64,000 nt of DNA from Bradyrhizobium sp. C9. GTDB lineage: Bacteria; Pseudomonadota; Alphaproteobacteria; Rhizobiales; Xanthobacteraceae. The position numbers and the translations under genes are program-made. Below the pieces are notes generated by a model. That model had not been told where the DNA came from. It ran no database searches and saw nothing but the letters and a program-made list of their open reading frames with translations. Positions 1-8,371 of this stretch are shown here, one piece after another. The stretch is from assembly GCF_002532045.1 (NCBI RefSeq), contig NZ_NWTG01000011.1, positions 134,001 to 198,000 of the forward strand, written 5' to 3'. Positions within the stretch are counted from its first letter, which is position 1; every line of letters starts with the position of its first letter.

Positions 1-146
1 CGGCGAAGCCTCCTGAGCACGAACTCCGACTGGCCGATGGCTGGCGCTTTCGCCAAGGCCGGAACAAGCCAGAATCGGTTGGACGCCGCAAGACACAGCA
101 TTAGGCCGAGCAGGCCGAGCTTCAGATGTTGCGTTTTGGGCTCCAT
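1..146 (-). CDS. CopD-like membrane protein fragment (runs off the left edge)
   Basis: A minus-strand frame opens at an ATG at 144-146 and continues past position 1, giving 48 visible residues. It begins with a basic and polar stretch, then a hydrophobic segment, then an NRFWLVPALAKAP stretch and a downstream LRRLR. This resembles the transmembrane segment of CopD-family copper-resistance proteins, where the helix is followed by NRFRLTPAL and a basic run. In CopD that segment lies in the middle or C-terminal half of the protein, yet here the frame is closed by a stop about 25 bases upstream of the ATG. It is therefore either a 5'-truncated remnant or a shorter relative. Low confidence because the rest lies outside the window. 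Confidence 0.4.
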   Translation of the reverse strand, partial: MEPKTQHLKLGLLGLMLCLAASNRFWLVPALAKAPAIGQSEFVLRRLR

Positions 147-227
147 ACCCCATGATCTGTAGCGTTCGGTTCACATGCGGCCAAGCGGCGCTCCGATCCT
201 CCTCTGCAACGCCGCTCGAAGCCTTTT

Positions 228-400
228 TCAGAAAGCGAAAGCTAATGCTTCATGCGCGTGACGTCGTAGCCGAAGAAACGTGTTCTGGTTTCGTCGCTTT
301 TGATCGCCGAGATGACCGCGCCGAATGGCGTCCGGGTTAGCCAAACGAGAAAAAGATGGGCAGCAAGGACCGGTCCGAGCACGACGAAATAGGCTTCGGT
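228..400 (-). pseudogene. Remnant of a LivM-type branched-chain amino acid ABC permease
   Basis: Translated on the minus strand, about 50 residues read like an internal piece of LivM permeases: a hydrophobic YFVVLGPVLAAHLFLVWL helix, then TRTPFGAVISAIKSDETRT and FFGYDVTRMK. The family pattern is SPFGRVLxAIRENExRAxxLGYDVTRYKL. The frame then hits a stop, and the expected LAFxxS continuation (ALAFAF) appears in a different frame, so a frameshift is visible. Nothing recognisable as the N-terminal half or the partner subunits LivH, LivG, LivF is present. I read it as a decayed fragment. Confidence 0.55.
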
Positions 401-727
401 CGCGCTCCTGCCAGAGACGCAGCGACGCTGATAGCAGCCGGTCTGAGCAGGATCGTGATGCGCCACGCGGATCCTGCGTCCAGCTTTCCGGGTTGAGGTC
501 CGAATAGGCACCTCGCATCGACGGCGACTACGTTGCTGCAAGAAATCGGAGCATTGGCAAGACTGGGTGCCCAAGGCTCCTCCCGACCGATTTCTCCTCT
601 AATCGGCTCCGGGCCTCGTCCAGTTGATGGGGCGGCTGCTTCGGCGAAAAAAGAGGGCCAGGGATTTTGGGCGCTCTTCGCCGGGCTGAACTGCACCCGA
701 AGGTAGAGGCGGCCGAATTCTATTACG

Positions 728-848
728 TTCTTATGAGTCTCAGAATAGCATTTATTACCGTCTTATGAGTCCCACGTGACAATCTTATATGTCCCATTGG
801 CACCGAAATCGTTGGGGTTTCTTGGTTAATTCGACACACTTATGCGTC
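728..848. repeat. Helically phased direct repeats (TCTTATGAGTCCCA type)
   Basis: Three direct copies of a 15-base motif lie at 728-742, 760-774 and 782-796 (core CTTATGAGTC, last copy CTTATATGTC). A weaker copy with core CTTATGCGTC lies at 839-848. Core-to-core distances are 32, 22 and 55 bases, close to whole helical turns. They sit directly before the MarR gene and could be operator half-sites. They could equally be the multiple terminal repeats of a vanished IS21-like element, given the gene debris to the left. Confidence 0.5.
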
Positions 849-1417
849 GCGGCACAGACAGGTCGATGGCCAGCTCGCGGATGAACGACGACGAGACCAA
901 GCTTTGGTTGCGGCTGCTCGGCTGCTCGTCACAAATCGCAAGAGAGATCAATCGGCGGCTCAGGGATCGATTCGAATACAGCCTTGCGCGCCTGCATGTT
1001 CTGGAAGCGCTGTCGGCATCAAGGCGGGGCATGGCGTTGAGCCAGCTCGCCAACGCTCTGATGGTGCCGCAAAGCAATGTCACGGCCCTGGTCAACGAAC
1101 TCGTCAGGATCGGTCACGTCCAGCGCGTAACCGCGGAGGCGGATCGCCGCGTTCAGGTCGTTCTGCTGACCAAGGCCGGCAAGGCCGTCCTTCGCCGGCT
1201 ACGGGCGGAGCAGACGCGCTCGCTCTCGGCATTGTTCCTGGATGTGCCGCGCAAGGACATCGCAAGCCTGCTGACGGATCTGACAGGATTTGAACGGGTC
1301 GTGTCCGCCAACCTTCAATTGAACGGCAAGCGGCGAATCGCTCCCAAGAGAAGACGGCAACCTCAGCCCAAGCCGCCTCGCCGGCGGCTCGCCGCGCAAT
1401 CGCGTTCGAAGGAATAG
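842..1417 (+). CDS. MarR-family transcriptional regulator
   Basis: A 191-residue protein with the MarR winged-helix layout. A helical dimerisation region (WLRLLGCSSQIAREINRRL) is followed by a recognition helix region (LSQLANALMVPQSNVTALVNELVRIGHVQR). The wing ends in AEADRRVQVVLLTKAGKAVL, matching the family signature DxRxxxVxLTxxG. The C-terminus is a 25-residue Arg/Lys/Pro-rich tail that could add nonspecific DNA contact. The start is uncertain: ATGs occur at 842, 866 and 881. None has a strong ribosome site, and the first overlaps the fourth upstream repeat, so 866 or 881 may be the true start. No neighbouring target gene is evident apart from autoregulation through the upstream repeats. 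Confidence 0.85.
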   Translation: MRRGTDRSMASSRMNDDETKLWLRLLGCSSQIAREINRRLRDRFEYSLARLHVLEALSASRRGMALSQLANALMVPQSNVTALVNELVRIGHVQRVTAEADRRVQVVLLTKAGKAVLRRLRAEQTRSLSALFLDVPRKDIASLLTDLTGFERVVSANLQLNGKRRIAPKRRRQPQPKPPRRRLAAQSRSKE

Positions 1418-1478
1418 GTCGCCGCGACCAGCGCATTTTCGCTCCTGATCGAATCCGAACCGAAGCGGCGCGGTGATC

Positions 1479-1518
1479 AAAAATGCGAAGGCCTCCGATG
1501 GGCATACCGGAGGCCTTC
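1479..1518 (-). terminator. Rho-independent terminator of the porin gene
   Basis: Inverted repeat GAAGGCCTCCG / CCGGAGGCCTTC with arms at 1487-1497 and 1507-1518. On the minus strand it is followed by a T-run (AAAAA at 1479-1483 on the plus strand). It lies about 60 bases past the porin stop codon. Confidence 0.85.
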
Positions 1519-1575
1519 CTTGGAGGTAACAAGCTTTACAGGTTCAGAGCGATCTCCCTTCTGTTGGATGAATCG

Positions 1576-3129
1576 TTACCAGTTGCGCTGAGCACGAAGG
1601 AGCAGGAGCACGGTGTCCTGGTCCTTCAGCTCGTACACGGTGCCGGGCTTGCCGATGCCTGCACTGCCCGGATAGGCGATCGTGCCGGCGAACTTCTGAT
1701 CCACGTGCGTGTAGGTCAGGTCTGCCGAGAAGGTCAGATTCTTGACCGGGGTCCACCGGGTGATCAGGCCGAGCTGCGCGATATTGTAGTCGGGGTTGCA
1801 GGAGGTCAGGCCGGCGGTGCCGAAGGCGGCGCCGAACGAACCACCCACACCGGAGCCCGTCGGGCCGCAGATGTAGGACTTGGCCGTACCATTGTAGCGG
1901 ACGCCGGCGTAGGCGCCGTAGATGGCCGTGTTCCAGTAGGCATCCCAATTGTGGGTGTACGCGCCGCGCATGCCCCAGGTCGTGATCAGCTGCTGCTGAC
2001 CGCCGGCGACGAACACCGAGTCAGGCGCCATGCCGAACGCGACGCTCTGATAGGCACCCGCCAGATTGGTGCCGCCAAAGACCGTGTTGGCACCCGCCGA
2101 ACCGGCAAGGTCCTGGATGTTGTAACGGGTTGCGCCGTTGGTATAGACGCCCTGGATGTTGATCGTGTCGCCCGGTCCGGTCGGGATATTCTTGATCGAC
2201 AGGCCCAACTGACCCGCCCAGCCCCACTTGTCGTCCGGATGACCGGTGTTTTCAGTGGCACCGTAGTAGGCCGCATGGTTGTTATGCGCCGCGAACGACG
2301 CCTGGAACAGACCCCAGGCCTGGTCGACGCGCAACATCGCAACAAGGTCGGGAGCGATCGTGCCGGCGTAGTTGCTGAGACCGAACGGGCCGAGTGCGCC
2401 GGGAGCTGCGCCCAGATTGTTCACGCCGGCCTGGAAGTAGGCCGACTGATCCTGCGCCGACAGCGCCATCGACACGCCGTTGCCGAACTGCGCGGTGTAG
2501 GTGAACTGGTTCACACCGGTGATCGTGCCGCCGCCGCCGACGAGACCGTCGTAGTTGTTGCCCGGGTAGTTGGCCCAAGGCGTCGAGAACTGCGAGACCG
2601 CCTTACCCATGGTGAAGCCGGCAAACTGGATGAAGGCGTAGTAGACGCCGACCGTACCATTCGCGACAGCACCACCATTGGCGTTGTTGGGAGCCTGGGT
2701 CGTGCCGATCGGCGAGTAGACGGTCGCGCCGTTGCCCTGCCCGGCATAGCTATCCGTGGTCCAGCTGAAGGTCGCATCGAAGAAGGTGCGAACCACGCCG
2801 TAGTCGGTCGCGGTGCGGGTGTCGATGTTCAGATCCTGACGAGAGCGCCAGGTGTAGCCGTTGGTGAAACGATTGTTCGCACCGCCGGCACCTGAGGTGT
2901 TGCCCGTGTTGTCGGAGTTCGTGTTGGCGAGAACGTCGACGCGCAAATAGCCGCCCAGCTTGATGCACGTATCGCTGCCCGGGATGTAGTAGAAGCCCGG
3001 GCCGTACAGCGAACACACCTTCACGTATTCGACCGCCTTGGCCTTCACCGGAAGGTCGGCTGCTTGCGCGCCGGCCAATCCAATGAACGACGCTGCCGAA
3101 GCCAGAATAACACTCTTGGAAAACTGCAT
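1576..3129 (-). CDS. Outer membrane porin (rhizobial porin family)
   Basis: A 517-residue precursor of the alphaproteobacterial porin family (PF02530 type), forming a general diffusion channel in the outer membrane. It begins with a signal peptide (MQFSKSVILASAASFIGLAG ending before ADLPVKA). The mature start carries the typical VEYVKVCSLYGPGFYYIPG and DTCIKLGGYLRVD blocks, with the two conserved cysteines near the N-terminus. The rest is Gly/Asn/Thr-rich alternating beta-strand sequence and includes WRSRQDLNIDTRTATDYG and MLRVDQAWG. I chose the ATG at 3127-3129 because a strong AGGAGG site lies 6 bases upstream and the signal peptide starts there; the same frame stays open to 3252 but has no such support. 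It is monocistronic, with its own terminator at 1479-1518. Confidence 0.95.
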   Translation of the reverse strand: MQFSKSVILASAASFIGLAGAQAADLPVKAKAVEYVKVCSLYGPGFYYIPGSDTCIKLGGYLRVDVLANTNSDNTGNTSGAGGANNRFTNGYTWRSRQDLNIDTRTATDYGVVRTFFDATFSWTTDSYAGQGNGATVYSPIGTTQAPNNANGGAVANGTVGVYYAFIQFAGFTMGKAVSQFSTPWANYPGNNYDGLVGGGGTITGVNQFTYTAQFGNGVSMALSAQDQSAYFQAGVNNLGAAPGALGPFGLSNYAGTIAPDLVAMLRVDQAWGLFQASFAAHNNHAAYYGATENTGHPDDKWGWAGQLGLSIKNIPTGPGDTINIQGVYTNGATRYNIQDLAGSAGANTVFGGTNLAGAYQSVAFGMAPDSVFVAGGQQQLITTWGMRGAYTHNWDAYWNTAIYGAYAGVRYNGTAKSYICGPTGSGVGGSFGAAFGTAGLTSCNPDYNIAQLGLITRWTPVKNLTFSADLTYTHVDQKFAGTIAYPGSAGIGKPGTVYELKDQDTVLLLLRAQRNW

Positions 3130-3579
3130 AAAACCTCCTGCCTTTTCTCGTTTGAGGAGATTTGCGATCGAGCTGATGTCGCCCCCGATCTTCATCCCCA
3201 ACCAATCCGCGTCGCTTCGGCGTGAGACAGATGATCGGTGACCGATCTCCAATCTCCGCGAAGCCCCTCACCACGCAGGATCGATGAGAACAACAGTTCG
3301 TGAGACGCGACAATGCGACAAATGCTTGTCACACGCATTCAATGTCACCTCGTGATACTTCCAACACACTGTTATAAAACGATATTTATATTCCATACAT
3401 GAAGTATCAGTAACACTACAAGGATAGCTTTTCCGCTATCCGCCCTGCGCAAGTTTGTCGCGCACGCGAACGCCATCCCTGCATCTTCACAGCGCGGGAC
3501 GTGAGTTGAACAAATGGATTGCGTTGAAATGGAGCGAGTGCAGCGGATCCGGATCGCCGCTCGTCGTATCGAAAATACT
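3130..3579. other. Porin upstream region, no gene seen
   Basis: About 450 bases between the porin and a small HTH gene, both on the minus strand. The part at 3290-3430 is clearly AT-richer than its surroundings, with runs such as AAAACGATATTTATATTCC, and is the likely porin promoter zone. A short TTGTCGC direct repeat occurs near 3311-3326 (read on the minus strand). Frames here do not resemble any protein I know. Confidence 0.5.
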
Positions 3580-3846
3580 TCAGCCCGCCTCAGGCTTGGC
3601 AACGCCTTCTGGTCGTACCGACGAAACATGGACACCGAGGTTTGGCGCACCCACGAATTCGATTCCGGCGTTCTCGAGCGCCTCGCGAATCCTTTCGACT
3701 GTATCGAAGTTCGCTTCGATCCGGCCTTCAAGACGCTCCAGTCGCCGGATCGTCGCAAGTGCCAAGCCAGCTTCTTGCGCAAGCCGATCCTGCCTCCAGC
3801 GGAGGAGAGCGCGCGCCGCCTTGATCTGCCGTACGTCCGTAAGCAT
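3580..3846 (-). CDS. Small XRE/Cro-like HTH regulator
   Basis: An 88-residue protein that is almost entirely one helix-turn-helix domain. It reads QIKAARALLRWRQDRLAQEAGLALATIRRLERLEG, then a third helix region FDTVERIREALENAGIEFVG. This is the compact alphaproteobacterial XRE type with the QIRAARALLxWSQ-like opening and the xxVxxIRxALExAGIEF ending. The last 20 residues (GAPNLGVHVSSVRPEGVAKP) are less typical. An AGGAGGAG ribosome site lies about 10 bases before the ATG at 3844-3846. It has no operon partner, so its target cannot be read from context. Confidence 0.8.
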   Translation of the reverse strand: MLTDVRQIKAARALLRWRQDRLAQEAGLALATIRRLERLEGRIEANFDTVERIREALENAGIEFVGAPNLGVHVSSVRPEGVAKPEAG

Positions 3847-4439
3847 TCTCTTCGAGCTCCTCCTGGACGCTGCGTTGTCCCCTCAATGCGACTGAGTATT
3901 CGTGACGTTCTCGCCGACCGCCTTCCACGGCAGAAGTTGGTCGAACTCCTGGAACATCATCATCCGGTCGAGGTCCGTCGCCGTGATCATGCATCCCTTG
4001 CGGCGCGATAGCCGCAGATCGCCTTGAGCACTGTCGGCTCTCCGCCACCTGACGACCCGATCGCGGGCGCGCCGGTGGCAACCGGGTTCGGCAGTCGGCA
4101 CACTTCCTCCGTGCATCCGCTGCACGTACGCGCGACGATCGCGAGCAGGCGCAGGAAGGAAACAAGCCGAGCGCATCCTCGACCTATTTGTACAGTTTCC
4201 GCAGAGGTGCAAACGGAGGATTGCGCCGGACGGCGCGATAGATTGCCACAGTCTCATTGCAAAGATTCTGCACCGCGATCGACGCCCGATTGTCCATGCG
4301 ACCGAACAGCGCCGTTGCGCATATTGCGGAACCGGCTTCGATCCGCATGACCTGAGTTCCGTGCGCTGCGTCGAGCGGTTGGCACGCGGTCGCCTGTCAT
4401 TGGCCATCGCGGGATTTGTTCGGCGGTTGGAGCGCGTCG
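3847..4439. other. Gene-poor gap with one possible 54-residue frame
   Basis: About 590 bases without a recognisable gene. The only frame that reads plausibly is on the minus strand at 4184-4348, 54 residues starting MRIEAGSAIC and ending PLRKLYK. I do not recognise it, and it has no obvious ribosome site. Longer frames here are Arg/Ser-rich and look like GC-driven artefacts. The stretch may be decayed DNA. Confidence 0.35.
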
Positions 4440-5708
4440 TCAACGCGGCATCTGCCCGCTGCTTTCCGGCCTACCGAGCTCCGGCACTGGCTGTCCCGGC
4501 GGAAGGAGGTGCCCGGCCAGGACCACGCCGAGCATTGCGATCGCCGCCATCACGAGCGTCCAGCTGACGTACAGCTGGTGACCGATCAGAGCGCCGCTCA
4601 GCAGCGGAGCGCAGATGTTGGCGCCCGACATCAGCGATTGGTTGAGACCCATGATCATGCCCTGCCGGTTGATCGCCGTGCTGCGCGACAGTTCGGCGGT
4701 CAGCGTGCTGCGGGCGAACATCATGCCGACGATGATCAGCGTCAGGAAGGCCACGAGCAGGCTGATCCGCTCTGCGAGCGCCAGTCCAGAAAACCCGATC
4801 GCCATGCAGGCAAATGCCGCCAGGACAATGACCCGATCAGACGCGAAGATATTCGCGCGGGTGATCAGGAGGCATTGCACGACCATGTTGATGAAGCCGG
4901 CATAGGCGAATACGGCGCCGAGCTCGCGGGCGCCGAAGGCATGCCCGTTCCAGCTGAACCGCGCCGACAGGAACAGGCCGATCTGCGACAGGAACATCGA
5001 ATTGACGAAGAAGAACACGATGAGCAGACCGAGCACGCGCCACGCATAGCGTATCCCGACGATCGTGCGCGCCGGCGTCGGCTCCGGCACCCGCTGCTGA
5101 TAGAGCGGCTCCGCGGCCGGATGATCCGGCGACAGCAGGACGATCGTGGCAACGATGCTGATCAGCGACAACGCTGCGGCAGCCCATACTGGAGCGGTGT
5201 CGCCGTAGTGGACAAGGAGGCCTGACAGCGCGGGGCCGACCAATAGACCGGTCCCGATCGCGCCGCTGGTCATGCCGAGCGCCTGCTTGCGGGCCTGCGG
5301 CGCGCTGTGCTCGGCCGCATAGGCGTGCGCCACCGAGATGTTGCCGGACGTCAGCCCGTCGATGATGCGGGCCAGGAACACCAGCGTCAGATTGCCCGCG
5401 ATGGCCAGCAGGACGAAGCCGACACAGGTGCCGATCTGGCTCACCACCAGCACCTTGCGGCGACCGTAGCGGTCGGACAGCACGCCGACGATCGGGCCGG
5501 CGATCAGCTGACAGAGCGCATAGACCGAGATCAGCGCGCCGATCACGAACGGTGTCGCGCCAAGCCGCTGCGAGTAGAACGGCAGCAACGGCAGGATGAT
5601 CCCCAATCCCGTCGCATCCACGGCGACGACGATGAAGGTTGGGACCAGCGCCAGGCTGCTGTCGCCCCGGAATTCCTCGCCCGCTCCTGCCGTGGAGCTC
5701 GTGCCCAT
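4440..5708 (-). CDS. MFS drug:proton antiporter (DHA1/TetA-like)
   Basis: A 422-residue inner membrane transporter with 12 predicted helices. Motif A between helices 2 and 3 reads GVLSDRYGRRKVLV. Motif C in helix 5 reads GAIGTGLLVGPALSGLL, the antiporter signature. The RIIDGLTSGN segment after helix 4 is typical of the DHA1 subgroup, which includes TetA, Bcr and related exporters. It would export a small toxic compound in exchange for protons; the substrate cannot be read from sequence. It is transcribed away from the MarR gene at 5799, separated by only 90 bases, so it is very likely controlled by that regulator together with the FUSC efflux operon on the other side. Confidence 0.9.
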   Translation of the reverse strand: MGTSSTAGAGEEFRGDSSLALVPTFIVVAVDATGLGIILPLLPFYSQRLGATPFVIGALISVYALCQLIAGPIVGVLSDRYGRRKVLVVSQIGTCVGFVLLAIAGNLTLVFLARIIDGLTSGNISVAHAYAAEHSAPQARKQALGMTSGAIGTGLLVGPALSGLLVHYGDTAPVWAAAALSLISIVATIVLLSPDHPAAEPLYQQRVPEPTPARTIVGIRYAWRVLGLLIVFFFVNSMFLSQIGLFLSARFSWNGHAFGARELGAVFAYAGFINMVVQCLLITRANIFASDRVIVLAAFACMAIGFSGLALAERISLLVAFLTLIIVGMMFARSTLTAELSRSTAINRQGMIMGLNQSLMSGANICAPLLSGALIGHQLYVSWTLVMAAIAMLGVVLAGHLLPPGQPVPELGRPESSGQMPR

Positions 5709-5763
5709 TGCCGCTTCCCCGATCTCATTTGCGTGATCACCAGGAATGTTCCAGGCTATATAG

Positions 5764-5799
5764 TTGCAGCCTAATAGTTTGTATCCTATCTAATTTGCA
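5764..5799 (+). promoter_or_regulatory. Probable promoter for a leaderless MarR transcript
   Basis: A TTGCAG box at 5764-5769 and a TATCTA box at 5787-5792 are separated by 17 bases. The expected start point, 6-7 bases after the second box, falls on the A of the ATG at 5799. There is no Shine-Dalgarno sequence before that ATG. ATAGTT occurs twice (5760-5765, 5774-5779) and may be part of an operator shared with the divergent MFS gene. Confidence 0.45.
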
Positions 5800-6317
5800 T
5801 GCCTCCTTCGCAATCCCATATCCACGCCGAGATCGGCCGCCTGATCACCAGGCTCGCGCGGATCTGGCGACGCGAGTCGGATCAGGCGCTGTCCGATCAC
5901 GGCCTGTCCTACGCGACGGCGATTCCGCTGCTGGTGCTGTCACGGCAGGGGGAGAACGTCCGCCAAGGCGTGCTCGCCGACGAGTTGGGGATCGAGGGGC
6001 CTTCGCTGGTGCGGCTGATCGATCTGCTGCAATCCGAAGGCCTGGTCGAGCGTCGCGAGGACCCGACCGATCGGCGCGCCAAGACGCTGCATCTCACCGC
6101 GGCCGGCGAAGCCAAGGTCGAGGAGACCAACCGGGTGCTGCGCCGCGTGCGCGCCAGCGTGCTGAAGGATATCGGCAGCGAGGAACTTGCGGTAACCTTC
6201 GAGACGCTGCAGCGCATCGAGGCGCGGGCGAGCCGCCTGCACGACGCCAAGAGCGCTGCGGCCAAGACCGCTCCTGATAAGACCGCTCCTGATAAGACCG
6301 CTCCAGAGGCGAAATAG
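5799..6317 (+). CDS. MarR-family regulator of the efflux locus
   Basis: A 172-residue MarR protein. It has a helical N-terminal dimer region (AEIGRLITRLARIWRRESDQALSDHGLSYA), a winged helix (RQGVLADELGIEGPSLVRLIDLLQSEGLVERRED) and a wing with PTDRRAKTLHLTAAGEAKVEE. It lies between a divergent MFS exporter and a FUSC operon that starts 3 bases after its stop, so it likely represses both until an aromatic or phenolic ligand binds. The C-terminus ends in a tandem TAPDK-TAPDK-TAPEA repeat coded by 15-base DNA repeats, outside the conserved fold. The ATG at 5799 has no ribosome site and may be leaderless. Confidence 0.9.
   Translation: MPPSQSHIHAEIGRLITRLARIWRRESDQALSDHGLSYATAIPLLVLSRQGENVRQGVLADELGIEGPSLVRLIDLLQSEGLVERREDPTDRRAKTLHLTAAGEAKVEETNRVLRRVRASVLKDIGSEELAVTFETLQRIEARASRLHDAKSAAAKTAPDKTAPDKTAPEAK
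6266..6307 (+). repeat. 15-base tandem repeat inside a MarR gene
   Basis: Unit GACCGCTCCTGATAA at 6266-6280 and 6281-6295, with a partial third copy at 6296-6307. It encodes repeated T-A-P-D-K at the C-terminus. In-frame unit length means copy number can change without a frameshift. Confidence 0.85.
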
Positions 6318-6319
6318 GC

Positions 6320-8371
6320 ATGCGCGCGGAAGAGCCGTTCCTGGTCCGCCACGCGGACCTCATCTTCGCGTTGAAGACCTTCGCCGCGTCGATGCTGGCG
6401 CTTGTCATCGCATTGGCGATCGATCTGCCGCGGCCCTATTGGGCGATGGCGACGGTCTATATCACGTCGCAGCCGCTGGCCGGCGCGACCAGCTCGAAAG
6501 CGTTCTTCCGCGTGATCGGCACCCTGGTCGGCGCGACCATGACGGTGGCGCTGGTGCCGAACCTGATCAATGCGCCGGAGCTGCTGTGCCTCGCGATCGC
6601 GCTCTGGGTCGGGCTCTGCCTTTATCTGTCGCTGCTCGACGGCACGCCGCGCAGCTATGTCTTCATGCTGGGCGGATATACCGTCGCGCTGATCGGCTTC
6701 CCGTCGGTCGCCGACCCGGGCAGCATCTTCGATGTCGCGCTGGCGCGGGTCGAGGAGATCTCGCTCGGCATCATCTGTGCCAGCCTGGTGTCGACGGTGG
6801 TGTTCCCGCGCAGCGTCGCACCGGCGGTGGGCGGACGCGTCAGGAGCTGGCTGTCGGATGCGCGCCGCCTGTCCAGTGACGTGCTGCTCGATCACGGGAC
6901 CAGCGAGACGCGCCGGGCCCAGCGCCTTCGCCTTGCGACCGACATCGTCGAGATCGATACGCTAATGACCCATGTCGCCTATGACCGGCTGGCCGACGCC
7001 GGCACCGTGCGCGGCCTCGGCGAGGTCCGGATGCGCATGCTGATGCTGTTGCCGATCATCACGTCGATCGAAGACCGGCTTGCCGGGCTCGGCGAAGCGG
7101 CGCTGCAAAGGCAGCCGGAGCTGCGGCACCTGATCGGCGATCTCGCCGCATGGATCGTGGACGAGGATCGCCAGCGGCAATCCGGTGAACAGATCCGCGC
7201 TGCGATCGCCGCGCGGCAAGCTGCCCTCGACGGGCTCGCACCGCGCGAGCGCATCATCACGATCAGCCTGCTGCTCCGGCTCCGCGAGCTTGTCGACATC
7301 TCGGCCGACTGCCGCGCAATCGGCGATGCGATTGCCGCGGGCCGCGATATGTCCAGCGTCCCGCTGGCGTTCCACCCGGAATCCGGCGCCGCGCCGGTCC
7401 GTCATCGCGACCACGGCATGGCGCTGTGGTCGGCCGCAGGCGCGGCGGTCGCCATCCTGATCTGCTGCGGGCTGTGGATTGCGACCGGCTGGGCCGACGG
7501 CGCCTCGGCGCCGATGATGGCGGCGGTCGCCTGCTCCTTTTTCGCCGCGCAAGACGAGCCGGCGCGCAGCATCCGGGCCTTCGGCCTGTTCTCGCTGGTC
7601 GCGATCGTCGTCGTCGCGATCTATCAATTCGCGCTGGTGCCGGGCATCTCCCATGTCGAGGTCCTGATCGCCGCGCTGGCGCCGACCTTCCTGACATACG
7701 GCTTCCTGATCGCGCGGCCGAAAACCGCACCGATCGGCATGGCGCTCGCCGCCAACACCGCGACGCTGCTGGCGCTGCAATCGACCTACAGCGCCGATTT
7801 TGCCAGTTTCGCCAACACGTCGGTCGCCTTCTTCCTCGGCGTCGTCATCGCCGAGATCGTGACGCGGGTCGCGCGCGGCGTCGGCGCCGAATGGATCGCC
7901 AAGCGACTGATGACGTCGGGCTGGCAGACGCTGGCGGTCGCGGCCGAGCGGCGCGGCCGCGGCGACCGTGCGCAGTTTGCCGGCCTGATGCTGCATCGGC
8001 TGGGACTTCTGGTGCAGCGCATCGCCTTCATCTCCGAGAGCGACCGCCGCGACGCCGACAGCCTGGTCCAGCTGCGCATCGGGCTCAACATCATCGATCT
8101 CAGGCGAGCCCGTTACGGCCTCGCCGCATCGACCGTGCGTACCATCGACGACATGCTGGACGACCTCGCGGCGGCATTTCGCGCCCATGCCGACGAGGCC
8201 ATGCCGGCCGAGTTGCTGTCTTGCATCGATGCGGCGCTGACCGCGGTCGTCAAGGATCCCAATGAGCGCGCGCGGGACGATGCATTGCTCGGCCTCGTCG
8301 GCATCCGCCGCGGCCTGTTTCCGGATGCACCTGCGTATCGATCGCAGCCCGAGGAGAGCTTTGCTGCATGA
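6320..8371 (+). CDS. FUSC-family efflux permease (AaeB/fusaric-acid-resistance type)
   Basis: A 683-residue inner membrane protein. A first block of membrane helices (residues about 15-160, starting FALKTFAASMLALVIALAIDLPRPYWAM) is followed by a long cytoplasmic helical region. A second membrane block (about 365-510) carries ATGWADGASAPMMAAVACSFFAA. The duplicated FUSC layout and the YWAMATVYI segment are typical of the family that includes AaeB and FusC. These export aromatic carboxylic acids with a periplasmic adaptor. It is the first structural gene after the MarR regulator. The next gene starts inside its stop codon, so translation is coupled. Confidence 0.92.
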   Translation: MRAEEPFLVRHADLIFALKTFAASMLALVIALAIDLPRPYWAMATVYITSQPLAGATSSKAFFRVIGTLVGATMTVALVPNLINAPELLCLAIALWVGLCLYLSLLDGTPRSYVFMLGGYTVALIGFPSVADPGSIFDVALARVEEISLGIICASLVSTVVFPRSVAPAVGGRVRSWLSDARRLSSDVLLDHGTSETRRAQRLRLATDIVEIDTLMTHVAYDRLADAGTVRGLGEVRMRMLMLLPIITSIEDRLAGLGEAALQRQPELRHLIGDLAAWIVDEDRQRQSGEQIRAAIAARQAALDGLAPRERIITISLLLRLRELVDISADCRAIGDAIAAGRDMSSVPLAFHPESGAAPVRHRDHGMALWSAAGAAVAILICCGLWIATGWADGASAPMMAAVACSFFAAQDEPARSIRAFGLFSLVAIVVVAIYQFALVPGISHVEVLIAALAPTFLTYGFLIARPKTAPIGMALAANTATLLALQSTYSADFASFANTSVAFFLGVVIAEIVTRVARGVGAEWIAKRLMTSGWQTLAVAAERRGRGDRAQFAGLMLHRLGLLVQRIAFISESDRRDADSLVQLRIGLNIIDLRRARYGLAASTVRTIDDMLDDLAAAFRAHADEAMPAELLSCIDAALTAVVKDPNERARDDALLGLVGIRRGLFPDAPAYRSQPEESFAA

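Noticed and set aside
3130..3252. Extended N-terminus of the porin
   Set aside because: The strong ribosome site and signal peptide both point to the ATG at 3127-3129; the upstream residues look non-coding.
3883..4443. 186-residue minus-strand frame as a possible transposase remnant
   Set aside because: Arg/Cys/Ser-rich, no DDE or HTH pattern, no inverted repeats around it.
6962..8188. 408-residue minus-strand frame opposite the FUSC permease
   Set aside because: Arg/Asp/His/Gln-rich antisense shadow of a well-supported membrane protein gene.
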